NCBI GenBank assembly: GCA_023336205.1
Contig: JALQCR010000011.1
Location: 62,001-126,000 of the forward strand
Source: Pseudanabaena sp. Salubria-1
GTDB lineage: Bacteria; Cyanobacteriota; Cyanobacteriia; Pseudanabaenales; Pseudanabaenaceae
Direction of reading: 5' to 3'
Length of the DNA: 64,000 bases
The notes below the pieces were generated by a model. It had not been told where the DNA came from and ran no database searches. It worked only from the letters and a program-made list of their open reading frames with translations. The position numbers and the translations under genes were made by a program. Positions 30,210-38,900 of the stretch are shown here, one piece after another. Every line of letters begins with the position of its first letter. Position 1 is the stretch's first letter.

Positions 30210-30409
30210 ACTTAGATTGCACAGGTTTCCTATTACAAGGCAACCAAAGATGAAACTGGCATGGGTAAGCGCCTTTTTAAAATGGCTCCTTTTCACCATC
30301 ATTTAGAGCTAAGCGGCTGGCATGAGCTACATGTGGTTAGGTTCTTTTATCTAACAGGTGGTTTTTTGGTGGCGATCGTTATTGTAGTTAGCAAGCTTTC
30401 TTAAACTTA
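30020..30409 (+). repeat. 195-bp tandem duplication of the mraY 3' end
   Basis: 30020-30214 (mraY residues about 306-367 plus stop) is repeated at 30215-30409 with one difference that I can see: GCGATCGC in copy 1 reads GCGATCGT in copy 2. The unit is 65 codons, so the frame is kept, but the mraY stop lies between the copies and copy 2 has no start. It is non-coding debris or a longer 3' untranslated region. Confidence -1.
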
Positions 30410-30424
30410 AATTAAAATCCTCAC

Positions 30425-30454
30425 AAAAAAGCCACCCAATTGGGCGGCTTTTTT
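30425..30454. terminator. Bidirectional terminator between mraY and the pentapeptide gene
   Basis: AAAAAAGCC.CCC / GGG.GGCTTTTTT hairpin with one A/C mismatch and loop AATT, ending in a T run. It abuts the stop of the convergent pentapeptide-repeat gene at 30454. Confidence -1.
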
Positions 30455-30963
30455 TATTGGCATTCTAAGGATGCACTGGTAGCTACACCTGTTTTTGAGT
30501 TTGTGCCTTTAGCTTTAGTGCATAGCCATTTGCGCTGTCCCCCATCCATGATCGCGTCAGTAAAATCTGCGCTATCAATATTCACAAAATCAAAAGTACT
30601 GCGCAATAGGATTGTTTCGACAAGCAAAGCGTCGGAAAGATCAGCTTTAGCAAAATCAGCTTGATCTAACAACCCCCCCGAAAAGTTTGCTCCTTTGAGA
30701 TTGGCATTTCGCAAAACTGAGGCACTAAATACTGCTCCACGTACATCAGCATTCTCAAAGTTTGCTCCTTCCATATTGGCATTGGCAAAACCTGAACCGA
30801 CCAGATCTCTCCCTGAAAAATCTCTGTTTTTTAACTGGGCATGGCTAAATGAGAGTGTTTCTGCTTGAACATTAATGGGTGATACCAGCAAATAGGCAAG
30901 CATGATGATAGTCGCGATCGCTAAGCGCAAAAATGAAAAATTTAAAAATTTAAAAAATGCCAT
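30454..30963 (-). CDS. Pentapeptide-repeat protein, probably thylakoid-lumenal
   Basis: A 169-residue protein with a signal peptide (hydrophobic 10-30, cleavage after VQA). About 16 pentapeptide units of the A(D/N)LxX type follow (ANMEGANFENADVRG, ANLKGANFSG, ADFAKADLSDA). The C-terminal WLCTKAKGTNSKTGVAT..SLEC with two cysteines matches the lumenal TL15/TL17 class found in cyanobacteria and chloroplasts. Function is unknown; some members affect photosystem or membrane homeostasis. Confidence -1.
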   Translation of the reverse strand: MAFFKFLNFSFLRLAIATIIMLAYLLVSPINVQAETLSFSHAQLKNRDFSGRDLVGSGFANANMEGANFENADVRGAVFSASVLRNANLKGANFSGGLLDQADFAKADLSDALLVETILLRSTFDFVNIDSADFTDAIMDGGQRKWLCTKAKGTNSKTGVATSASLECQ

Positions 30964-31003
30964 AAAAATAAATCTAAAGATAATTGCTTTATCTTAGCCT
31001 CTG

Positions 31004-31058
31004 TCAAACGCAGGAAAGGCGATCGCTACAATGTAGCGATCGCCTTTCCTGCGTTTGA
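31004..31058. terminator. Palindrome, 27-bp perfect arms with embedded HIP1 sites
   Basis: Arms 31004-31030 and 31032-31058 pair perfectly around one base and each contains GGCGATCGC. It lies between the pentapeptide gene start and psaI stop (both minus strand), and probably terminates the psaL-psaI transcript. Confidence -1.
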
Positions 31059-31142
31059 GAATGTGATAAAAATAAGATACGAAGAGCAAGTTAAAGATAT
31101 TGAAAATAAGACTACCAAAAGTCTAGTTTCCAACTTTGTAAA

Positions 31143-31253
31143 TTAGTTCTCAATGTAGTTGAGAAGTAGACCCATGGTGGCGATCGGGAGGATTACACCA
31201 ATGAGTGGTACGAAGATGAAAGAGACGTAGTAATGTGCGTAGTATCCAGTCAT
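31143..31253 (-). CDS. psaI: Photosystem I subunit VIII
   Basis: A 36-residue single-span membrane protein, MTGYYAHYYVSFIFVPLIG then VILPIATMGLLLNYIEN. The MTG start, central Pro-containing helix and C-terminal MGLL..YIE motif are diagnostic of PsaI, which supports PsaL docking and trimer formation in photosystem I. It follows psaL on the same strand with a 98-bp gap and probably shares its message. The gene is easy to miss because of its length. The C-terminal LNYIEN differs from the usual FLYIE. Confidence -1.
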   Translation of the reverse strand: MTGYYAHYYVSFIFVPLIGVILPIATMGLLLNYIEN

Positions 31254-31351
31254 GGTCGTGGGTTTCCTTGAATTAAGATATAAATTTTTGAGGATCTGAT
31301 TTAGCTTAAATTAATATGATTTGGGGCTGTAGTTAACAACACCAAAAAAAC

Positions 31352-31825
31352 TTAAGACCAAAGCAAACCAAGGAATTTTTGCATTGGCTCTAGGTAGTTG
31401 AGGAAGTATGCAAATGCAGCACCACCAGCACCACCAAGCAAGAAGCTACTAGAAAATTCGCTCCAACCAGCAGAAGTACCCAATTCAGCAGGTGCTTCCA
31501 AGGCTGAGCTAGACTGCAACTTAGTTACAGTTTGACCGTATAAGGACAAGCCAACGGTCAATAGCACAACAGAAGCGATCGTTGCCAATAGACCAGCAAG
31601 GCTAGCCAATTCTGTATTTCTCAGAGGTCCCAATAATGCAAATGGCCCGTAGATGAAGTAGCCATGTGCCATGCCAATTTCTAGACCACGACGGCTAGGA
31701 GACAAGCCTGCGCGGTAAGCGGGAAGGTTGCCGATAAAAGCCTTAACGATCGCAGAATCGCTAATGGGTGTAGACAAATTCCCTAGTTGGGGATCATTCT
31801 TGAAGGGTTTTACAAAATCTGTCAT
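31352..31825 (-). CDS. psaL: Photosystem I reaction centre subunit XI
   Basis: A 157-residue PsaL with the family N-terminus (DFVKPFKNDPQLGNLSTPISDS), the LPAYRAGLSPSRRGLEIGMAHGYF chlorophyll-binding region, and two to three membrane helices. PsaL holds the photosystem I trimer together in cyanobacteria. It is upstream of psaI. Confidence -1.
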   Translation of the reverse strand: MTDFVKPFKNDPQLGNLSTPISDSAIVKAFIGNLPAYRAGLSPSRRGLEIGMAHGYFIYGPFALLGPLRNTELASLAGLLATIASVVLLTVGLSLYGQTVTKLQSSSALEAPAELGTSAGWSEFSSSFLLGGAGGAAFAYFLNYLEPMQKFLGLLWS

Positions 31826-31997
31826 AAGTCTTTATTAAGTTAAAGATTGCAGGGAGAATTTTGTCTTCATTTTAGGGAATAAGCGCGGATGTCTCTGCAT
31901 AAAGGGGGCGTATCTTTAGAAAACTTCACAACCACCAGTAAAAACTTGGCTTTGCCAAGGTTTTATTTTGAGTAGCTAGACATAAATAATTACAAAC

Positions 31998-32046
31998 CAA
32001 AACCCGTAAAGTTGCGCCCCTGAGGGGCGCAACTTTACGGGTTTTG
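31998..32046. terminator. Palindrome, 24-bp perfect arms, overlapping the nth stop
   Basis: Arms 31998-32021 and 32023-32046 pair perfectly around one base. The right arm encodes the last residues and stop of nth (stop 32035-32037). Confidence -1.
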
Positions 32047-32697
32047 ATAATTTGCTGATGGACATAAATCGGCTAGTTCACAGCGATCGCAAGCAGGTTT
32101 ACGAGCATTACATACAGCCCGTCCATGATAAATAATCCTGATTGACCAATTTTCCCAGTCCCGTTGAGGCAGCAATCCCATCAGATCCCGCTCGACTTTT
32201 ATTGGTTCTTCAAATTTGGTTAATCCCAGTCTTTTAGTAAGCCGCTTTACATGGGTGTCAACGGTCACGCCTGCATTGATCCCATAGGCATGGGCTAAGA
32301 CCACATTGGCAGTTTTACGAGCCACTCCTGCCAGCTTGAGCAATTTTTCCATCGTATTTGGGACTTGCCCGTCAAAGTCCCGCATGATCATTTCACAGGC
32401 ACTTCTAATATTTTTAGCTTTGTTACGATAAAAGCCTGTGGAGTGGACTAATTCCATCAGTTCATCAAGATCGGCATTCGCTAAAGCGATCACATCGGGA
32501 TATTTGGCAAATAATTTCGGTGTCACCATGTTGACCCGCTCATCGGTACATTGTGCGGAGAGAATCACGGCAACCAAAAGTTGTACTGGGGTTTCGTAAT
32601 CAAGTGAACAGGTTGCGTCTGGATAAAGACGCTTGAGGCGAATCAATATCTCGTTAGCCCGAACTTTTTTAGATGAACGTTTGGTAATAATTCCCAT
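32035..32697 (-). CDS. nth: Endonuclease III
   Basis: A 220-residue DNA glycosylase/AP lyase. The helix-hairpin-helix region LLKLAGVARKTANVVLAHA (residues about 112-130) supplies catalytic Lys, followed by VDTHVKRLTKRLGL with the catalytic Asp. The [4Fe-4S] cluster ligands are CNARKPACDRCELADLC near the C-terminus (C-x6-C-x2-C-x5-C). It removes oxidised pyrimidines in base excision repair. Its 3' end lies in a palindrome. Confidence -1.
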   Translation of the reverse strand: MGIITKRSSKKVRANEILIRLKRLYPDATCSLDYETPVQLLVAVILSAQCTDERVNMVTPKLFAKYPDVIALANADLDELMELVHSTGFYRNKAKNIRSACEMIMRDFDGQVPNTMEKLLKLAGVARKTANVVLAHAYGINAGVTVDTHVKRLTKRLGLTKFEEPIKVERDLMGLLPQRDWENWSIRIIYHGRAVCNARKPACDRCELADLCPSANYQNP

Positions 32698-32726
32698 GAG
32701 TAGCGCGATACACCGATGATTTGCAG

Positions 32727-32778
32727 TTTAGCATTGTTTAAAAAAGCTCCTGAAGGAGCTTTTTTAAACAATGCTAAA
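32727..32778. terminator. Palindrome, 25-bp perfect arms
   Basis: Arms 32727-32751 and 32754-32778 around GA, with an AAAAAAGCTCCT / AGGAGCTTTTTT core. It lies between the divergent nth and CHAT-ATPase genes, 96 bp before the latter, so its role as terminator is uncertain. Confidence -1.
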
Positions 32779-32873
32779 TAATTCGGGCAGCACTCATTTA
32801 AAATTGAGTAGTACGGCTTTGCCGCACCAAAACACATTGCTTCCAACTTAAATAGCCTCCCCCAAGCTCGCAA

Positions 32874-34481
32874 ATGGATAAGAAAAAAGTATTATTGCTA
32901 TCGGCAAATCCTGCGAATACCGATCGCTTGCGGGTTGAGGCGGAATTTCGGGAAATTGAGGAATGTTGTCAGAAATCGAGTTTGCGCGATCGCTTTGCGA
33001 TTGTGACCAAAGCCGCAGTCCGCATTGATGACTTGCAACCAATTTTGCTGCAAGAAGTGCCGCGTGTGGTGCATTTCTCAGGGCATGGGGCGGCGGAAAA
33101 TGGGTTGGTGTTAGAACATGATGATGGCACTTGGCAACTCGCACCCACTGAAGCTTTAGCAGATTTGTTTCGGATTCTCCAAAATGGCATCGACTGCGTG
33201 GTGCTGAATGCTTGTTTCTCACAGGTGCAAGCAGAAGCGATCGCTCGTTATGTTCCCTATGTGTTGGGGATGAATCAGGCGATCGGCGATGTAGCGGCGA
33301 TCGAGTTCGCCAAGGGATTTTATGGGGCATTGTTTGAAGGAAAATCGGTTAAAGATGCTTTTGAGTTAGGCAAAAATCAGATAGCACTGAAAAATATTCC
33401 TGAAACACAAACGCCTGTGCTGTTAGAACGCCGTTATGAAAGTCAGGTTTTACCGAAAGTAAATATCGCGATCGAAGAACCTGAAGGGGCGGTGCGGATT
33501 GGTTCCGAGTTTTATATTCCGCGATCGCCACAACAGGAACAATGTTTTAAAGCGATCGCCATGCCCCATGCCTTGCTGCGCTTAAAATCCCCTGATCGCA
33601 TGGGTAAGTCTTCCCTATTGGTGCGAGTTTTAGAAGAAGCACGGCGGCTAGATAATCGCACCACATGGCTAGATTTGCAAAAGTGCGATCGCAAGTTCTT
33701 TGAAAATATGGATCGCTTTTTGCAGTGGTTTTGTGCGGTGATTGGGCGGGATTTGGGAGTGAAGGCAAAACCAACCGATGATTGGGATGAGATGTTTGGC
33801 GCAAACAGCAACTGTGAGGAATTTTTTGAAAGATATTTGTTAAATGACGACGACGATCGCCCGTTAGTGATTGCTATTGAAAATCTGGATCGCATATTTC
33901 TGCATGAGGCGATCGAGGTGGATTTTTGCGGTTTATTGCGCGGGTGGCATGAGCAGGGCAAGCATGACAAAAGATGGGGTAAGTTGCGGCTAGTGCTTGC
34001 CTATTCGATGGAATCTTTTACGACTAAGGATATTAATCAATCACCTTTTAATGTGGGCACGCCCATTGATTTGGATGAATTTACAATTGCTCAAGTGCAG
34101 GAACTTGCTGCATTGCATGGATTCTCACCTACACAAATCGAACCAATATCAGAATTAATTGGTGGACATCCCTATCTAGTACGACTAGCTTTTTATAATT
34201 TAGCTAGTGGCGCAAATTCCCTTGAGCAAATCATCCAAAGTGCAGCAACGGAAGTGGGACTTTTTGGCAAACATCTCACAACTCGTTTAGCCAAGGTCGA
34301 AAAAGATGCTCATCTTACGGAAGTTTTGCGATCGCTGGTTAATTCACCGCAACCCATCCGTTTTGATCTTGCCACTACAGCAAAGCTAGATGGAATGGGT
34401 TTAATATTACGCACAGAGACTGGTGTAAAGATCCGCAATGAGCTATATCGGCGCTATTTCCAAAACCGTTTAGGAGTGTAA
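32874..34481 (+). CDS. CHAT protease fused to an AAA-like ATPase
   Basis: A 535-residue protein. Residues 1-190 are a compact CHAT domain with the His-Cys dyad at H71 (VVHFSGHGAAENG) and C114 (VVLNACFSQ). Residues about 205-500 are an AAA_35-type STAND-like ATPase: the modified P-loop SPDRMGKSSLL (239-249), an acidic Walker B-like PLVIAIENLDRIF near 340, and IGGHPYLVRLA near 435. No signal peptide. Such CHAT-NTPase fusions belong to predicted prokaryotic conflict and cell-death systems. It starts a same-strand series, 3 bp before a Uma2 gene, that leads to an ATPase-WD40 protein using the same ATPase type. I infer a protease effector controlled by the ATPase; no target is evident. Confidence -1.
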   Translation: MDKKKVLLLSANPANTDRLRVEAEFREIEECCQKSSLRDRFAIVTKAAVRIDDLQPILLQEVPRVVHFSGHGAAENGLVLEHDDGTWQLAPTEALADLFRILQNGIDCVVLNACFSQVQAEAIARYVPYVLGMNQAIGDVAAIEFAKGFYGALFEGKSVKDAFELGKNQIALKNIPETQTPVLLERRYESQVLPKVNIAIEEPEGAVRIGSEFYIPRSPQQEQCFKAIAMPHALLRLKSPDRMGKSSLLVRVLEEARRLDNRTTWLDLQKCDRKFFENMDRFLQWFCAVIGRDLGVKAKPTDDWDEMFGANSNCEEFFERYLLNDDDDRPLVIAIENLDRIFLHEAIEVDFCGLLRGWHEQGKHDKRWGKLRLVLAYSMESFTTKDINQSPFNVGTPIDLDEFTIAQVQELAALHGFSPTQIEPISELIGGHPYLVRLAFYNLASGANSLEQIIQSAATEVGLFGKHLTTRLAKVEKDAHLTEVLRSLVNSPQPIRFDLATTAKLDGMGLILRTETGVKIRNELYRRYFQNRLGV

Positions 34482-34484
34482 CCA

Positions 34485-35057
34485 ATGCCTAAAACTTTAC
34501 TAGCTTCAGAAATTGATTTGGCAAAGCTAAATCGCCATCATTTCAATGTGCACCAATATCACCAGATGTATGAAGCAGGGATCTTTGGAGAGAGCGATCG
34601 CCTTGAATTAATTTATGGAGAGCTAGTAACCATGTCCCCAATTAATCGCCGTCATGCTGCTTGTGTGAATCGGCTGACTTATTTACTCAGTCGGATCATG
34701 GGCAACCGTGCGATCGTTGCTGTCCAAAATCCTATTCGCCTAACCGATGACTCAGAACCTCAGCCTGATGTGGCGATTCTCAAATGGCAAGATGATTTTT
34801 ACAGTTCTGGACATCCCACCGCATCGGATATCCATTGGCTAATTGAAGTTTCCGATACGACTATTGGAATCGATCGCCGCATTAAAGTACCACTCTATGC
34901 TGAGTCTGGAATTGCGGAAACATGGCTAGTAAATCTTAATGAGGATTGCCTTGAAGTTTACAGAGGGAGCGAGGAGTTAATTTTGCGAAGGGGCGATCGC
35001 ATTGCCTCCATTGCTTTTCCCGATGTAGTATTTGCAGTAACCGATATCTTGGGATAA
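34485..35057 (+). CDS. Uma2 family protein, second in the island
   Basis: A 190-residue Uma2 protein. Active-site-like elements are PDVAILKWQDDFY near residue 97 (Asp), WLIEVSDTTIGIDRR near 118 (Glu) and KVPLYAESGIAETWLVNL (Lys and following helix), the standard PD-(D/E)XK layout. It starts 3 bp after the CHAT-ATPase stop and ends 5 bp before the next Uma2, so the three genes are almost certainly cotranscribed. Confidence -1.
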   Translation: MPKTLLASEIDLAKLNRHHFNVHQYHQMYEAGIFGESDRLELIYGELVTMSPINRRHAACVNRLTYLLSRIMGNRAIVAVQNPIRLTDDSEPQPDVAILKWQDDFYSSGHPTASDIHWLIEVSDTTIGIDRRIKVPLYAESGIAETWLVNLNEDCLEVYRGSEELILRRGDRIASIAFPDVVFAVTDILG

Positions 35058-35062
35058 AAACT

Positions 35063-35743
35063 ATGGTAATTTCAGCACCTGCGATTAAACCAGTCAACCC
35101 AATCGAATATCCCTCTGGTGATGGTGAGCCTGTGGCGGAAACTTACGACCATTTTTATGCGATCGCCATACTTTTAGAAATGCTGCGGCAATATTTAACA
35201 GGCAGACAAGCGACGGTTTTGGGCAATCAGTTTCTTTACTATGCCCAAGGGTTGCCCAGAATGCGTGTGGCTCCTGATGTGATGGTGATTTTTGATGTGG
35301 CGGCTGGCGGTCGGGACAATTATAAAATTTGGGAGGAGGGACAAGTACCTGCGGTGGTGTTTGAAATTACCTCCAAAAGTACGCAGATTACGGATATTGG
35401 CTTTAAGCGCGACCTCTATGCTCAGATGGGTGTGCAGGAATATTGGCTATTTGACCCGAAGAATGAATGGTTAGAGCAGCAACTTCAAGGTTATCGCCTC
35501 AAGGGTGAAGGATATGAGCCTATTATCGACGGACAGAGTTTAGTTTTAGGGTTGCAGCTATCGATTGAGGACAAAAAAATTGCCTTGCATCGTCTGGACA
35601 ATGGCGAAAAGTTCCCTTTTCCTTCTGAGCTTGCTGACCAAGTAAATCAAGAGCGTCAAGCTAAAGTAGAGGCTGAACAGGCTAAACAGGAACTTGAGGT
35701 ATTATTGCAGCGCTACCGCGATCGCTATGGAGACTTAGAGTAA
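35063..35743 (+). CDS. Uma2 family protein with coiled-coil tail
   Basis: A 226-residue protein: Uma2 domain in residues 20-185 (APDVMVIFDV near 75, PAVVFEITSKSTQ near 97, YAQMGVQEYWLFDPK near 122) and a charged coiled-coil tail from 195 (ERQAKVEAEQAKQELEVLLQ). The tail form is common in cyanobacterial Uma2 proteins. It closes the three-gene block; a MITE lies between it and the ATPase-WD40 gene. Confidence -1.
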   Translation: MVISAPAIKPVNPIEYPSGDGEPVAETYDHFYAIAILLEMLRQYLTGRQATVLGNQFLYYAQGLPRMRVAPDVMVIFDVAAGGRDNYKIWEEGQVPAVVFEITSKSTQITDIGFKRDLYAQMGVQEYWLFDPKNEWLEQQLQGYRLKGEGYEPIIDGQSLVLGLQLSIEDKKIALHRLDNGEKFPFPSELADQVNQERQAKVEAEQAKQELEVLLQRYRDRYGDLE

Positions 35744-35747
35744 CTAA

Positions 35748-35914
35748 ATTATGTTATGTGGAACTCAGATAATGAATCTCTTGCTGCTAGCGTGGCAGGG
35801 CAAGCACGGGGGCATTGCCCCTACCCCAAAATTTAGAGGTTACTGTAGGGGCTGCGCCACCGTGCCAGCCCTAGACTTTCGCCATCGCAGGAAATCCTTC
35901 CACGTAATATCAGT
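35748..35914. mobile_element. Hairpin MITE in the conflict island
   Basis: Ends are ATGTTATGTGGAA and (reverse) GATATTACGTGGAAGG. The core GGGCAAGCACGGGGGCATTG near 35797 and GTAGGGGCTGCGCCACCGTG near 35846 match 9917-10078 in reverse complement. No coding capacity. It separates the Uma2 pair from the ATPase-WD40 gene by about 250 bp in total. Confidence -1.
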
Positions 35915-35996
35915 TATTGAGTGCGTTACGCTGAAGCTAACACACCCTACAGATTGCAATCAACCGCCCTAAACCACAGTACAAGCAACAAAAGCT

Positions 35997-38900
35997 ATGA
36001 CTTTTAATTATCAAGTTGGTGGTAGTCTCCCTGCCGATGCGCCTAGTTATGTGGAGCGCCAATGCGATCACGACTATTATGAGTTGCTCAAGGAGCGGAA
36101 ATATTGCTATGTGTTTAACTGTCGGCAGATGGGGAAATCGAGTTTGCGGGTGCGGGTGACGCATAAGTTGCAAGCGGAGGGGATTGTGTGTGCGACGATC
36201 GATCCGCAGAAAATTGGGGTGGAGGTGACTTGTGAGCAGTGGTATGCCAGCGCGATTCGGAGTTTGGTGGGAGATCTGGATTTAAAAAGTAAGTTTGATT
36301 TGCGGAGTTGGATTAGGGAACGGGAGTTGCTGTCGCCTGTGCAGCGTTTTGCGGAGTTTATTGAAACAGTCGTGTTGCAAGAGATTGATGCGCCGATTGT
36401 GATTTTTGTGGAAGAAATAGATCGCCTTTTGAGTCTCAAGTTTGGGATGGATGATTTCTTTGGTTTGGTGCGATCGTTTTTTGAAGATCGTCCGACTAAG
36501 CCTGAATATAATCGTCTCACTTTTTCGTTTTTGGGGGTGGCGACACCGACGGATTTGATTCAGAGTCATAATACTTCGGCGTTTAATATTGGCTATGCGG
36601 TGGAGATGGCGGGATTTACGCTGACGGAGGCAGGGCAGTTGATGCAGGGTTTGGCGAGTAAGGTGGCGAATCCGCAGGATTATCTGGAAGAGGCGGTGAG
36701 GTGGACGGGTGGACAGCCTTTTCTAATTCAGCGATTGTTGGGAATGATGGAGAAGGAGTTAGCAGGAATCACACCACCTGAGAATATTGCGGTATGGGTT
36801 GAGAATTTGGTACAGGAGCGGATTGTCACGAATTGGGAATCGCAGGATGCGCCGCCACATCTGACGACAATCAGGGATCGCGTGCTGAGTGTGGAGGAGA
36901 AGTTGCGGGGGCGGATGTTGGGTTGCTATCAGCAGGTGTTAGCGGATGGGGAGTTGGCAGATGATCGCAGTGAGGAGCGATCGAAGTTGCGGTTGACGGG
37001 TTTGGTGGTGCGACGAGATGGGCGGTTGATTTCCTATAATCCGATCTATGGGGCGGTGTTTAATAACGCATGGGTGGAGGGTCAGTTAGCGGATTTGCGT
37101 CCAGAGTTTTATGGTTCGGCGTTTCGGGCTTGGCAAGGGTCGGAAATAAAAGATGGCTTTTTGTTGCGGGGTGAGGCGTTGAGGAATGCGGAAATATGGG
37201 CGAGGGGAAAGCGGCTTAGTGATGTTGATGAGGATTTTTTGCGGGAAAGTCGAGAGATGGAGGCGATCGAGAGCAATCTCAAGTTTGAATCGGAACGGCA
37301 AGCAAGGGAAATAGCTGAGGAAAAAGCAGCTATTTTAGGAGAAGCAAAATCAAAAGCTGATCGGAGGATTTTCTTTGGTTCAGGTGTTTTGGCGGTGACG
37401 CTCTTGACGGCTCTTATTGCTAGCTTTTCGGCGGGTCAGTCTTTGAATGAGGCAAATGTTAAGGTTGCGGATACTCAGAAAGAGGCGGATCGAGTTCTTA
37501 AGGATTCAGAACAGAAGAAGCGATCGGCGGAAATTAAGGCGGATGAGATTCAGAAACGGGCGAAAAAAGCCGATCTGGAATCGAAGCAAAACATTAAGGA
37601 AGCATTAGCTAAAAAAGAAGAGGCGGATCTGAAGGTTGATGCTGCTCAAAAGAATCTAGAGTTGGCGAAGGCTGAGGCGGAGAAGGTGTCGCAAGAGTCG
37701 GCGGAGAAGGTGGCGGCGGCACAGGCGAAGATTGTGGATGCGGAAGGGAAGGTGAAGGTTGCTTTAGATGAGCAAGCAAAAGCGGCAAAGGCTGTGAAAT
37801 ATGCTGAAGATAATATTAAACTTGCCGATGTGCGTATCAAAAGTCTTGATGCAAAGGCGGACTTTCAAGGAGAACAGGTATTTGATGCTTTGCTCAAGGC
37901 AGTCAGAGCAGGACAGAAACTCAAGGACTTAGATACTGAAGTTGCAAAACGAGACAAGGCAAATACACGAATGCTGGTGACAGCTAATTTATCACGATTT
38001 ATCTATGGAGTCCAAGAAAAAAATCGGTTCTTCGCCCATAGCGATAGTGTCGTTAGCGTAGCCTTCAGTCCCGATGGCAAGACGATCGTGACAGGAAGTT
38101 GGGACAAAACCGTCAAATTGTGGAATCTTGAAGGTAAAGAAATCCAAACCTTCAAAGGGCATAGCTCTAATGTCGTGAGCGTAGCCTTTAGTCCCGATGG
38201 CAAGACGATCGTGACAGGAAGTTGGGACAAAACCGTCAAATTGTGGAATCTTGAAGGTAAAGAAATCCAAACCTTGAAAGGGCATAGCGATAGTGTCAGT
38301 AGCGTAGCCTTTAGTCCAGATGGTAAGACGATAGTGACAGGAAGTAGGGATAACACCATCAAATTGTGGAATCTGGAAGGAAAAGAACTCCAAACCTTGA
38401 AAGGGCATAGCGATAGTGTCTGGAGCGTAGCCTTTAGTCCCGATGGCAAAACGATAGCGACAGGTAGTGGGGACAGAACCGTCAAATTGTGGAATCTGGA
38501 AGGAAAAGAACTCCAAACCTTCAAAGGGCATAGCTCTATTGTCGAGAGCGTAGCCTTTAGTCCCGATGGCAAGACGATAGCGACAGGTAGTGGGGACAGA
38601 ACCGTCAAATTGTGGAATCTGGAAGGAAAAGAATTCCAAACCTTCAAAGGGCATAGCTCTAATGTCAATAGCGTAGCTTTTAGTCAAGATGGCAAGACGA
38701 TAGCGACAGGTAGTGATGACAAAACCGTCAAATTGTGGAATCTGGAAGGCAAAGAAATCCAAACCTTGAAAGGGCATAGCGATAGTGTCAGTAGCGTAGC
38801 CTTTAGTCCCGATGGCAAGACGATAGCGACAGGAAGTTGGGACAAAACCGTCAAATTGTGGAATCTGGAAGGCGAAGAAATCCAAACCTTGGGAGGGCAT

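Noticed and set aside
35751..35972. Short open frame between the Uma2 and ATPase-WD40 genes
   Set aside because: It is read from a hairpin MITE also present elsewhere in reverse orientation, so it is not a gene.
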